From: Woeseiaceae bacterium
GTDB lineage: Bacteria > Pseudomonadota > Gammaproteobacteria > Steroidobacterales > Woeseiaceae
Assembly: GCA_028289545.1 (NCBI GenBank)
Contig: JANQPG010000045.1
Coordinates: 1 to 38,211, forward strand
Direction: 5' to 3'
Length of the DNA stretch: 38,211 bases
A model generated the notes under the pieces. That model was not told where the DNA came from. It saw only the letters and a program-made list of their open reading frames with translations, and did not search any database. Below, piece by piece: positions 1-7,187 of this stretch; position 1 is the stretch's first letter; each line of letters opens with the position of its first letter. The position numbers and the translations under genes are program-made.

Positions 1-105
1 GTGCGTGAAATCCTTGAGTATGGCGTCGGCATCCATCGGCAGATCGGGCGCCTGCAGGAGTTCGATGTCTCCGATTCCTGCGGTCTTGTCAGATCGTGCG
101 GCCAT
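1..105 (-). CDS. N-terminal fragment of an unidentified gene downstream of glgB (possibly glycogen phosphorylase)
   Basis: A minus-strand reading frame starts at ATG 105-103 and runs off the left edge after 35 codons. It begins MAARSDKTAGIGDIELLQAP and ends in an acidic then DFTH stretch. A strong purine-rich ribosome binding site (GGGAGAGG) lies about 7 nt upstream, in the 21-nt gap after the glgB stop, so the gene is very probably co-transcribed with malQ-glgC-glgA-glgB. Glycogen phosphorylase is a common last gene in such operons and often has a similar short polar N-terminus, but the fragment is too short to identify. A debranching enzyme or another alpha-glucan enzyme is equally possible. 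The start and strand are well supported; the function is a guess from context. Confidence 0.6.
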   Translation of the reverse strand, partial: MAARSDKTAGIGDIELLQAPDLPMDADAILKDFTH

Positions 106-126
106 GTCGTTTTCCTCTCCCTGTTG

Positions 127-2337
127 TCATGCCCTGGCAATGATGATCGTCGCGAGCGGCGGCACCGACAGGCGAACCGAGAATGGCCTGCCGTGTGCGC
201 CTTCGGCCTCGGCGTGCAGCGAGTCGTTGCCGATGTTGCTGCCGCCGTAACGGCCGTTGTCCGTGTTCAGTAGCTCCCGGTATGCGCCGTCTTCCGGTAC
301 GCCGAGCCGGTAATCGTGGCGCACGACGGGCGTGAAGTTAGAGACGCAAATCACAAACCCGCCGTGGTGGTCGCGCCTGAGCCACGCAAGAATGCTGTTG
401 TCGCGATCTTCCCAGTCTATCCATTCGAAGCCGTCTTCGCTGAAATCGCGCTCGTAAAGCGCCGGCGTACCGCGATAAACGCCGTTGAGGTCGCGCAGCA
501 TCGCCTGCACGCCCTGATGTGGTGCATGGTCCAGGAGGTGCCAGTCGAGCGAACGATCGTGGCTCCATTCGTCGGACTGCGCTATGTCGCTGCCCATGAA
601 CAGAAGCTTCTTGCCCGGGTGCGCAAACATGTTGGCGTAGTAGGCGCGGAGGTTCGCAAAACGCTGCCAGTCGTCTCCCGGCATGCGGCCGAGAATCGAG
701 CGTTTGCCGTGCACCACTTCGTCATGGGACAGCGGTAGCACGAAGTTCTCGTTGAACGCGTACACGAGGCCAAAGGTCATCTTGTCGTGATGGTACTTAC
801 GATGAATGCTGTCTTCGCTCATGTACAACAGCGTGTCGTTCATCCAGCCCATGTTCCACTTGTAGGTAAAGCCCAGACCGCCGTGGTCCACGGGCCGTGA
901 AACCGCCGGCCACGCCGTCGACTCCTCGGCGTAGGAAACGGCGCCGTGCGCGTGCAGTTCGGTATTCAGACGTTTGAGGAACTCGACCGCCTCGAGGTTT
1001 TCGTTGCCGCCGTGCTCGTTGGGTATCCATTCACCGTCCTCGCGCGAATAGTCGAGGTACAGCATGGAGGCCACCGCGTCGACGCGAATCCCGTCCAAGT
1101 GATATTCGTCGACCCAGTACAGTGCGCTACCGATCAGGTAGTTGATGACCTCGCGGCGGCCAAAATTGAAGATCAGCGTACCCCAGTCGGCGTGTTCGCC
1201 CTTGCGCGGATCCTCGTGTTCGTACAGCGCGGTTCCGTCGAATCGGCGCAGACCGTGCTCGTCGCGAGGGAAGTGCGCCGGCACCCAGTCGATGATGACG
1301 CCAATGCCGGCCTTGTGGCAGGCATCGACGAAGTAACGGAAATCGTCCGGTGCGCCAAAACGCTGAGTCGGAGAAAACAGTCCGATCGGCTGATAACCCC
1401 AGGAGCCGTCGAACGGGTGTTCGCTGACGGGCAGGAGTTCGATGTGCGTGTAGCCCATGTCGCGGACGTAGTCCACAAGCTCTTCGGCGAGCTCGCGATA
1501 GCTCAGGTAACGGTTGTTGTCCTCGACCCGCCGCCGCCAGGATCCCAGGTGGACCTCGTAGATGCTGATCGGCTGGTCGAGACGGGGTGTTGACGAGCGC
1601 TCTCGCATCCAGTCCTCGTCCCGCCACTCGTAACGGCTCTCGTACACAATCGAGGCGTTGCCGGGTGGCGCCTCGTGATAGCGGCCGTAAGGATCTGCCT
1701 TCAGCGGCAGGAGCCGGCCCGCCGAATCGAGCAGTTCAAATTTGTAGCGCGCACCGTTGCCCGCTCCCGGGATGAAGATTTCCCAGATACCGTTGGCGGG
1801 ATGCAGGCGCATCGGGTGCACGCGGCCGTCCCAGTCGTTGAAGTCGCCCACGACGCTGACGCGCGAGGCATTCGGAGCCCACACGGCAAACCGCGTGCCG
1901 CGCACGCCGGCAATCAGGCTAACCGTTGCTCCGAGCTTGTCGTAGATGCGTTTGTCCGAACCCTCGCCGAGCAGATAGAGATCGAGGTCGCCGAGGGTCG
2001 AGTCGAAACGGTACGGGTCTTCAACGAGTTCGCTGCCGCCGTCGGCAAACTCCAGTTTCAGGAGGTAGCGGCGCTTGCCGGCGGGCATGACGGCCACGAA
2101 CAGGCCGTAGGGATGGACGCGCTGCATTTCGCACAGAGCCTCGCCCGACGTTGCGACGAGGTGGACGCGAACCGCCTTCGGCTGAAAGCAGCGAACGAGT
2201 CGCGATTTGCCGCTTTTGTGAATGCCGAGCAGCGAAAACGGATCGCCGTGCCGCCCTTCGACGAGCGCTTCGAACGCCGCCGCATGTCTCTGCCGGTCGG
2301 ACTGGATCTCGAGTTCGATGGGGTCAGGTGAGTTCAT
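127..2337 (-). CDS. glgB: 1,4-alpha-glucan branching enzyme (GH13, CBM48)
   Basis: This 736-residue protein has the length and domain order of GlgB: an N-terminal beta-sandwich ([14 protein letters not shown] near residue 30), a CBM48-type module ([20 protein letters not shown]), then a GH13 catalytic barrel. Visible GH13 motifs are [20 protein letters not shown] (region I), [18 protein letters not shown] (region II, nucleophile Asp near residue 410), [11 protein letters not shown] (region III, acid/base Glu) and [14 protein letters not shown] (region IV). It makes alpha-1,6 branches in cytoplasmic glycogen by transferring cut alpha-1,4 chains. The ATG overlaps the end of glgA by 14 bp, which suggests translational coupling within the malQ-glgC-glgA-glgB operon. 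No key residue is missing. The assignment is secure. Confidence 0.97.
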   Translation of the reverse strand: MNSPDPIELEIQSDRQRHAAAFEALVEGRHGDPFSLLGIHKSGKSRLVRCFQPKAVRVHLVATSGEALCEMQRVHPYGLFVAVMPAGKRRYLLKLEFADGGSELVEDPYRFDSTLGDLDLYLLGEGSDKRIYDKLGATVSLIAGVRGTRFAVWAPNASRVSVVGDFNDWDGRVHPMRLHPANGIWEIFIPGAGNGARYKFELLDSAGRLLPLKADPYGRYHEAPPGNASIVYESRYEWRDEDWMRERSSTPRLDQPISIYEVHLGSWRRRVEDNNRYLSYRELAEELVDYVRDMGYTHIELLPVSEHPFDGSWGYQPIGLFSPTQRFGAPDDFRYFVDACHKAGIGVIIDWVPAHFPRDEHGLRRFDGTALYEHEDPRKGEHADWGTLIFNFGRREVINYLIGSALYWVDEYHLDGIRVDAVASMLYLDYSREDGEWIPNEHGGNENLEAVEFLKRLNTELHAHGAVSYAEESTAWPAVSRPVDHGGLGFTYKWNMGWMNDTLLYMSEDSIHRKYHHDKMTFGLVYAFNENFVLPLSHDEVVHGKRSILGRMPGDDWQRFANLRAYYANMFAHPGKKLLFMGSDIAQSDEWSHDRSLDWHLLDHAPHQGVQAMLRDLNGVYRGTPALYERDFSEDGFEWIDWEDRDNSILAWLRRDHHGGFVICVSNFTPVVRHDYRLGVPEDGAYRELLNTDNGRYGGSNIGNDSLHAEAEGAHGRPFSVRLSVPPLATIIIARA

Positions 2338-3823
2338 ACACTTGCCTTACATAGCGTCTGGCGGCTCTGTCCCAGTCGAAGCGCTGTTGTTCCGCGCGCT
2401 GAACGAGTCCTGCCCATTTGACCGGGTCGCGGGCCCTTTCTTCGAGGGCGCGCGCAACACATTGCACAAACGCCTCCGCTTGTCCCGTGGGTGTGGCGCC
2501 GTGAAACACAAATCCGGTTTCACCGTCCGTCACGGTGTCGCAGAGCCCCCCGACGCCATGGACAATACACGGCTGACCGTCCCGCATCGCCAGCATCTGA
2601 CTGATCCCGCAGGGCTCGAAGCTCGACGGCATCAGGAACAAATCGCCGCCCCGGTACAGCGGGCCGGCGACGGTCTCCGAGTAGCCGTTCAGAAAGACAA
2701 AATTTTCATGCCGCTTTGCGATCTCGAACACGGCGGTTTCCAGGTCGGGCTCGCCGCTGCCGGTCAGCACAAACACGCCTCGCGACGCCAGCGCGTCGAG
2801 AATGGCGTCCAACGCGCTCGCAGCCTGCTCAACGGGCTCGAGCATGAGGCTCGCCTTTTGCGAAACCAGCCTGCCCACGCTGGTCAGGAGATGCAGGGGG
2901 CGACGTTTCGGCAACGCGGCGATTCGCTCAAGCGCAAGCTGGTGGACCGCACGTCGCGGCGATTCCTCTGGCGCGGCCGCAAGCCACTCCTCGGCCTGAT
3001 TTCTGAGTACGCTCACGATTCGCTGCCAGCCCGGTATCGGGTTGCGTTTTACCGGGTATTCACACCCGTTCAGGATTCCGAAAAGCTTCGACCTGAGTGC
3101 AATCGCGCTCAAGTCGTCCTCGAGACCCTCGCCGCCGAAAAAACCGCGTTCCGGGGCGCTCGGGCGGCATATTTCCCGCGCGTACGTGGGCGAAACCGTG
3201 TTGACCGCATCCGCTCTGCGAATTGCGAATGCCATCGGGTTGATGCAGTCGTCGATGTGCGGATCGACGACCTGCGACTCATCGACCGTCAGGTCGGGAA
3301 ACCACTCGGCGAGCGAGGAGGGATCACCCTCGAACGGCCGCTGTCCCTGATAAGCGAGGTTGTGTATCGAGAACACCGTGCGAATGTGCTTGAGCTTCTC
3401 AGCCGCCGGATCGAACTCGCGGCACAGGAGGTAGAAAGCGGCATGCCAGTCGTGCAGATGGACGATAGCCGGTTCGGGTTGCAGAGACCGGACCCACGCC
3501 GCGGCGGCCGCGCCGAGGAACGCAAACTTCGAGGCGTCGGCGGCGTAAGGTCGGGCGGCGCCATCGTCATGATAAATGATACCCGGTGTTGTCGGCACGA
3601 ACAGCGAATGATCGAGAATAACCTGCTTGACCGGGCCGGTCTCTATCGCGTACACGTCGAAGCGCTGCGCGCTGCCCGCGAACGAAGCTTCCAGTGTCGT
3701 CCTGTGCTTGCTGCCGTCGAGTTTGTGCAGCGTCCCGTACGACGGCGTAACGACGCTGACGCAAAAGCCCTGCCGGGCAATCGCCGCGGGCAGATCACGC
3801 AACACGTCGGCAACCCCGCCCAC
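2324..3823 (-). CDS. glgA: Glycogen synthase (GT5); true start upstream of 3823 and non-canonical
   Basis: The product transfers glucose from ADP-glucose to the non-reducing end of glycogen (GT5). Seen in order: [10 protein letters not shown] at the N-terminus, [39 protein letters not shown] (the Arg...Lys nucleotide-sugar pair), and [19 protein letters not shown] followed by GGLCDTV, typical of the C-terminal ADP-glucose lobe. The loop usually written NGID reads NGCEY here. The first ordinary start codon is GTG 3823, giving 499 residues, but homology continues upstream in frame as PHVIFLASENG...GGKVGG, including the Lys of the KxGG ADP-glucose motif. No ATG, GTG or TTG occurs in any frame between the glgC stop (3904-3902) and that GTG, so initiation probably uses a rare codon such as ATC 3883 or ATT 3865. 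The gene lies in the same frame as glgC, separated only by the TAA. Function is secure; the start is not. Confidence 0.93.
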   Translation of the reverse strand: MGGVADVLRDLPAAIARQGFCVSVVTPSYGTLHKLDGSKHRTTLEASFAGSAQRFDVYAIETGPVKQVILDHSLFVPTTPGIIYHDDGAARPYAADASKFAFLGAAAAAWVRSLQPEPAIVHLHDWHAAFYLLCREFDPAAEKLKHIRTVFSIHNLAYQGQRPFEGDPSSLAEWFPDLTVDESQVVDPHIDDCINPMAFAIRRADAVNTVSPTYAREICRPSAPERGFFGGEGLEDDLSAIALRSKLFGILNGCEYPVKRNPIPGWQRIVSVLRNQAEEWLAAAPEESPRRAVHQLALERIAALPKRRPLHLLTSVGRLVSQKASLMLEPVEQAASALDAILDALASRGVFVLTGSGEPDLETAVFEIAKRHENFVFLNGYSETVAGPLYRGGDLFLMPSSFEPCGISQMLAMRDGQPCIVHGVGGLCDTVTDGETGFVFHGATPTGQAEAFVQCVARALEERARDPVKWAGLVQRAEQQRFDWDRAARRYVRQVYELT

Positions 3824-3901
3824 CTTACCGCCGGGGAGGGTGCCGTTCTCGGAAGCCAGAAAAATAACGTGCGGACTATCGATCGTAAGCGTCCCGGGGT
3901 T

Positions 3902-5185
3902 TTAACGGGTGTAATGCAGCTGCTGGCCGAGCATGTCGGGCGTGACGAGGGTAATGCCGCTGTCGGTAACGCGGAAGCCGCGCTCCCGATCGGCGTCGGG
4001 ATTGATGCCGATTTCGGTGCCGGCTTCGAGAACCGAACCGCGGTCGATGATGGCGCGGCGTATGCGGCAGCGTTCGCCAATGTCGACGTCCGGAAGAATC
4101 AGCGAATCGTTCACCTCGCTGTAGGAATGGACACGACAACGCGAGAACAGCAGCGAATGATGCACGCGAGCCCCCGAAACAACGCAGCCACCCGATACCA
4201 TTGACTGTATTGCCTCGCCGCGGCGGTCGTGTTCGTCGAACACGAACTTGGCCGGCGGCGACTGCACTTGGTGCGTGTAGATGGGCCAGTCTTTGTCGTA
4301 CATGTTGAGCTGCGGCGTAATGGACACGAGCTCCATGTTCGCTTCCCAGAAAGCGTCGAGCGTGCCGACATCACGCCAGTAGGCCTGTTTCCCGGTGTCG
4401 AGGTCGCGGAACGGGTAGGCGTACACCCGATAATCGTTGACGATCGAGGGAATCACGTTCTTGCCGAAATCATGCTGGGTGCCCGGCGTATCGGCATCTT
4501 TGATGCACTGCTCGTAGAGAAACTCGGTGTTGAACACGTAGTTACCCATCGACGCCAGGCACAGATCGGGTTTGCCGGGAATCGGCGCCGGTTCTTCTGG
4601 TTTTTCCTGGAATTCCAGGACCCGGCCGGAGCTGTCCACCTTGAGAACGCCGAGCTGGCCGGCAGCCTCGGCGAGCGGTACTTCGATACACGACACGGTC
4701 ATGTCCGCCTCGAACTCGTCGTGGGCGGCCAGGAAGTGGCCATAGTCCATCTTGTAGACGTGATCGCCCGCAAGGATGAGCACAAATTTCGGGTCGTGTG
4801 TGCGAATGATGTCGAGGTTCTGGTACACGGCATCGGCAGTGCCGCGGTACCACTCGCCGCCGACGCGCTGTGAGGCCGGGAGGATTTCGACAAACTCCCG
4901 CTGCGAAGCCTGGAATAGCGACCAGCCGTGCACGAGATGGCGGATCAGCGAGTGCGCCTTGTACTGGGTCAGCACGCCAATGCGGCGTACGCCCGAGTTG
5001 ATGCAGTTCGAGAGCGGGAAGTCGATGATTCTGAATTTGCCGCCAAAGTAGAGCGCCGGCTTGGCGCGCCAGTCCGTCAGCTCGCGCAAACGCGATCCTT
5101 GTCCGCCAGCCAGAATCAAGGCTAGCGTTTCCCGCGTCAGGCGGCTGACGTAACGGGCGTCGTCCATGGGTTGGGCGGTAATCAT
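3902..5185 (-). CDS. glgC: Glucose-1-phosphate adenylyltransferase (ADP-glucose pyrophosphorylase)
   Basis: GlgC makes ADP-glucose from glucose-1-phosphate and ATP, the committed step of bacterial glycogen synthesis. The 427-residue product has the expected size. Signatures include [16 protein letters not shown] (nucleotide loop), [60 protein letters not shown] and [15 protein letters not shown], followed by a C-terminal left-handed beta-helix region ([17 protein letters not shown], then [14 protein letters not shown]). The start at ATG 5185 has an AGGAG-type ribosome binding site about 11 nt upstream. An 88-nt gap separates it from the upstream malQ; it contains a CGGTAG/CTACCG inverted repeat but no U-tract, so read-through from malQ is likely. 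The activity is probably allosterically regulated as in the family, but effector sites were not examined. Confidence 0.97.
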   Translation of the reverse strand: MITAQPMDDARYVSRLTRETLALILAGGQGSRLRELTDWRAKPALYFGGKFRIIDFPLSNCINSGVRRIGVLTQYKAHSLIRHLVHGWSLFQASQREFVEILPASQRVGGEWYRGTADAVYQNLDIIRTHDPKFVLILAGDHVYKMDYGHFLAAHDEFEADMTVSCIEVPLAEAAGQLGVLKVDSSGRVLEFQEKPEEPAPIPGKPDLCLASMGNYVFNTEFLYEQCIKDADTPGTQHDFGKNVIPSIVNDYRVYAYPFRDLDTGKQAYWRDVGTLDAFWEANMELVSITPQLNMYDKDWPIYTHQVQSPPAKFVFDEHDRRGEAIQSMVSGGCVVSGARVHHSLLFSRCRVHSYSEVNDSLILPDVDIGERCRIRRAIIDRGSVLEAGTEIGINPDADRERGFRVTDSGITLVTPDMLGQQLHYTR

Positions 5186-5273
5186 TGCGGGCGGGCTCCT
5201 GCATCGTCACAGCGGTAGGCTCAATGCGGCTGCTACCGGTGTCGTGCTGCCTGTAGGGGTCCGCTGTCGCGGA

Positions 5274-6833
5274 TCAGACGGCGCGTCCGGATTCCCGCAC
5301 CATTGAGGCTACATTGTCGCAGACTTCTTCCGACAATTGTGTGTCGAGAATCCGCCATCGCCAATTGTCGCTCGAGGTGCCCGGCGTGTTGATTCGCGCC
5401 TCCGAGCCCAGCCCCAGGAAATCCTGCATCGGGGCGATGGCGAGCAGCGACGGCGCCGAAAACGCCGCCTTGATGAGGTCCAGATGCACACTTTCGGCGC
5501 TGCCGCCCGTAAATTGCAGCACGGTCTCCTGGGTATGCCGGATTTCCTCGGTGGAGCGCATGTCGTTCGGGCTGCCCCGAAACCAGCCGATCGTCGTGTC
5601 GTTGTCGTGTGTGCCCGTGTAGCACACGGTGTTCGGGCGAACTGCCTCGAGCGAGAACGTAGGGTCGGTGACGTCGAATTGCAGAACCACCATGCCGGGT
5701 ATCCGATGCCGGTCTCGTAGAGCCTCGACCTCCGGAGTAATGACGCCCAGGTCCTCCGCAACGATCGGAAGGTTGCCGAGAGCATTGCGCATGGCATCAA
5801 AAATGGCGTCGTTGGGGCCGGGCTCCCAGCGGCCCGTGCGGGCGGTTTCCGACTCGGCCGGGATGGCCCAGTACGCTTCGAAGCCACGGAAGTGATCGAT
5901 GCGGACGAGATCGGCCAGTTCCGCCGACGCGCGCATCCGTTCGATCCACCACGCATAGCCCGTGGCGGCATGGTTCTCCCAGGCGTACAGCGGGTTGCCC
6001 CAGAGCTGGCCGTCCTCGGAAAAATAGTCGGGCGGCACGCCGGCCACGCTGTCCGGGCGGCCTTCGGGATCGACCCGGAGTAGATCCCGGTGCGCCCAGG
6101 CGTCCGCGCTGTCCAGGGCAATGCAAATGGGCATGTCGCCAAACAGCTCGACGCCGTTGGTATGTGCATACGCTCGCAGAGATTGCCACTGGGTGTGAAA
6201 CCAGTACTGGACGATCTTGATGGCGCGGATTTCCTCCGCGGCGGTCTCACCGAGTTCGCGCAACGCCGCTGGCGCACGCTCGACGTACTCGCGTTGCCAC
6301 TCCGGCCAGGGTCTTTCGCCGTGGCGGCTCTTCAGTATCCGGAACAGCGCGTAGTCGTGCAGCCAGCGTTCGTCGTTTCCGGCGAGGAACGCCTGGAAAG
6401 CCTGCCGTGCCGCCGTCGAGGCGCGATCATCGAAGCGATTGGCCGCCAGGTTCAGGATACGGTGTTTGACCGGAATGACCGCGCCGTAGTCGACGTGGCG
6501 CTCCGGCATCGTGGTCAGCTCGTCAACCTCGTCTTTGCTGAGATAACCCTCGGCAATGAGCGCCGCGGTGTCGATCAGCATTTCGTTGCCGGCAAAACTC
6601 GACAGCGGCTGGTACGGCGAGTCGCCGTAGGCCGTGGGGCCGAGCGGCAGGAACTGCCACACAGAGAGCTCCATGGCACGCATCTTGTCGACGAACCGCC
6701 GGGCCTCGGCGCCGATTTCGCCGATGCCATAGGGGCCGGGCAGCGACGTTATGTGTAACGACACGCCGGCGCGGCGCGCGGGCTTGAGCACCTGGTGCGG
6801 TGCAATATCGAGTGACTTGGCTTCCGATACCAT
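5274..6833 (-). CDS. malQ: 4-alpha-glucanotransferase (amylomaltase, GH77)
   Basis: MalQ disproportionates maltodextrins in the cytoplasm, releasing glucose and lengthening chains. The 519-residue protein shows the GH77 signature series: RRAGVSLHITSLPGPYGIGE near residue 20, SVWQFLPLGPT, DSPYQPLSSFAGNEMLID, LFGDMPICIALDSADAW, GVPPDYFSEDGQLWGNPLY, VRIDHFRGFEAYWAIPA (nucleophile Asp), IVAEDLGVITPEV (acid/base Glu region) and YTGTHDNDTTIGWF. The ATG at 6833 has AGGA about 8 nt upstream. It is the first gene of the minus-strand storage operon and diverges from the TonB-dependent receptor across a 354-bp region carrying a double LacI-type operator. Grouping malQ with glycogen synthesis suggests imported maltodextrin is channelled between storage and catabolism. 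Confidence 0.96.
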   Translation of the reverse strand: MVSEAKSLDIAPHQVLKPARRAGVSLHITSLPGPYGIGEIGAEARRFVDKMRAMELSVWQFLPLGPTAYGDSPYQPLSSFAGNEMLIDTAALIAEGYLSKDEVDELTTMPERHVDYGAVIPVKHRILNLAANRFDDRASTAARQAFQAFLAGNDERWLHDYALFRILKSRHGERPWPEWQREYVERAPAALRELGETAAEEIRAIKIVQYWFHTQWQSLRAYAHTNGVELFGDMPICIALDSADAWAHRDLLRVDPEGRPDSVAGVPPDYFSEDGQLWGNPLYAWENHAATGYAWWIERMRASAELADLVRIDHFRGFEAYWAIPAESETARTGRWEPGPNDAIFDAMRNALGNLPIVAEDLGVITPEVEALRDRHRIPGMVVLQFDVTDPTFSLEAVRPNTVCYTGTHDNDTTIGWFRGSPNDMRSTEEIRHTQETVLQFTGGSAESVHLDLIKAAFSAPSLLAIAPMQDFLGLGSEARINTPGTSSDNWRWRILDTQLSEEVCDNVASMVRESGRAV

Positions 6834-7044
6834 GCGCTAGTCCTTCGAGACCGTGGGCAAAGCGCCGCGAATCTTCTTTGTGTTGTCAACGGTGTGCACG
6901 CAGCCGCCCCCATCAATGCAGTCGGTTGTACCGGAGTGTACTCGCCAGACGATGACGGGGCTGCGTCGACCAGCGAGCGCTTGCCCCGTTCCAGTGCATG
7001 AAAACACGCCCTGGACCCCCCCGGATCCCTTGGATATGAGTCGC

Positions 7045-7073
7045 AAGGTATCAGCGTCCTCTGGTGCCGCAAG
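7045..7073 (-). promoter_or_regulatory. Candidate promoter for malQ-glgCAB
   Basis: On the minus strand, TTGCGG (7073-7068) and TACCTT (7050-7045) are separated by 17 bp, a plausible but weak sigma70 pair. The -35 element sits 4 bp from the edge of the palindromic operator at 7078-7110, so a protein bound there would be next to the polymerase. The leader to malQ would be about 200 nt. The rest of the 6834-7044 stretch shows no gene that I would call real. This is a pattern match only. Confidence 0.28.
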
Positions 7074-7077
7074 AGAA

Positions 7078-7110
7078 TGCATACGTATTCAGGAAATGAA
7101 TACGTATGCA
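7078..7110. promoter_or_regulatory. Double LacI-type operator, 33-bp perfect palindrome
   Basis: Two 14-bp elements, TGCATACGTATTCA (7078-7091) and TGAATACGTATGCA (7097-7110), are exact inverted copies around a 5-bp spacer, with centres 19 bp apart. Each is itself nearly palindromic about a central CG, the usual form of LacI-family operators. A perfect consensus copy, TGAATACGTATTCA, occurs at 19231-19244 between the other two operons of the locus. The cognate regulator is most likely the LacI-family protein encoded at 26288-27331. The site lies between divergent malQ and the TonB-dependent receptor and could control both. That it is a repeated, symmetrical site is directly visible; the regulator assignment is inferred. 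Confidence 0.8.
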
Positions 7111-7134
7111 GTGCATTGCCCCACGATAGCGCCG

Positions 7135-7162
7135 TTCATAAGATGCCTCAAACGCCTATAAA
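7135..7162 (+). promoter_or_regulatory. Candidate promoter of the TonB-dependent receptor
   Basis: TTCATA (7135-7140) and TATAAA (7157-7162) are separated by 16 bp, a fair sigma70 match. Transcription would start near 7169, giving a leader of about 20 nt to the ribosome binding site GGGGGG (7175-7180) and ATG 7188. The double operator ends 24 bp upstream of the -35 box, so binding would be upstream of, not over, this promoter. Confidence 0.4.
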
Positions 7163-7187
7163 TCCAGACCAAGCGGGGGGAAACCAA

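Noticed and set aside
3896..3906. TTAAAAC at the glgC stop as a -1 frameshift site
   Set aside because: glgC and glgA are in the same frame, so a -1 shift would not enter glgA; the -1 frame leads nowhere recognisable.
2222..4204. Long plus-strand open frame (660 codons) opposite glgB and glgA
   Set aside because: It lies antisense to two well-recognised genes, has an Arg-rich composition typical of GC-rich shadow frames, no domain motif and no ribosome binding site.
7077..7187. N-terminal extension of the TonB receptor by 37 codons
   Set aside because: The extension would run through the palindromic operator and the proposed promoter, while ATG 7188 has a strong ribosome binding site and gives a usable signal peptide.
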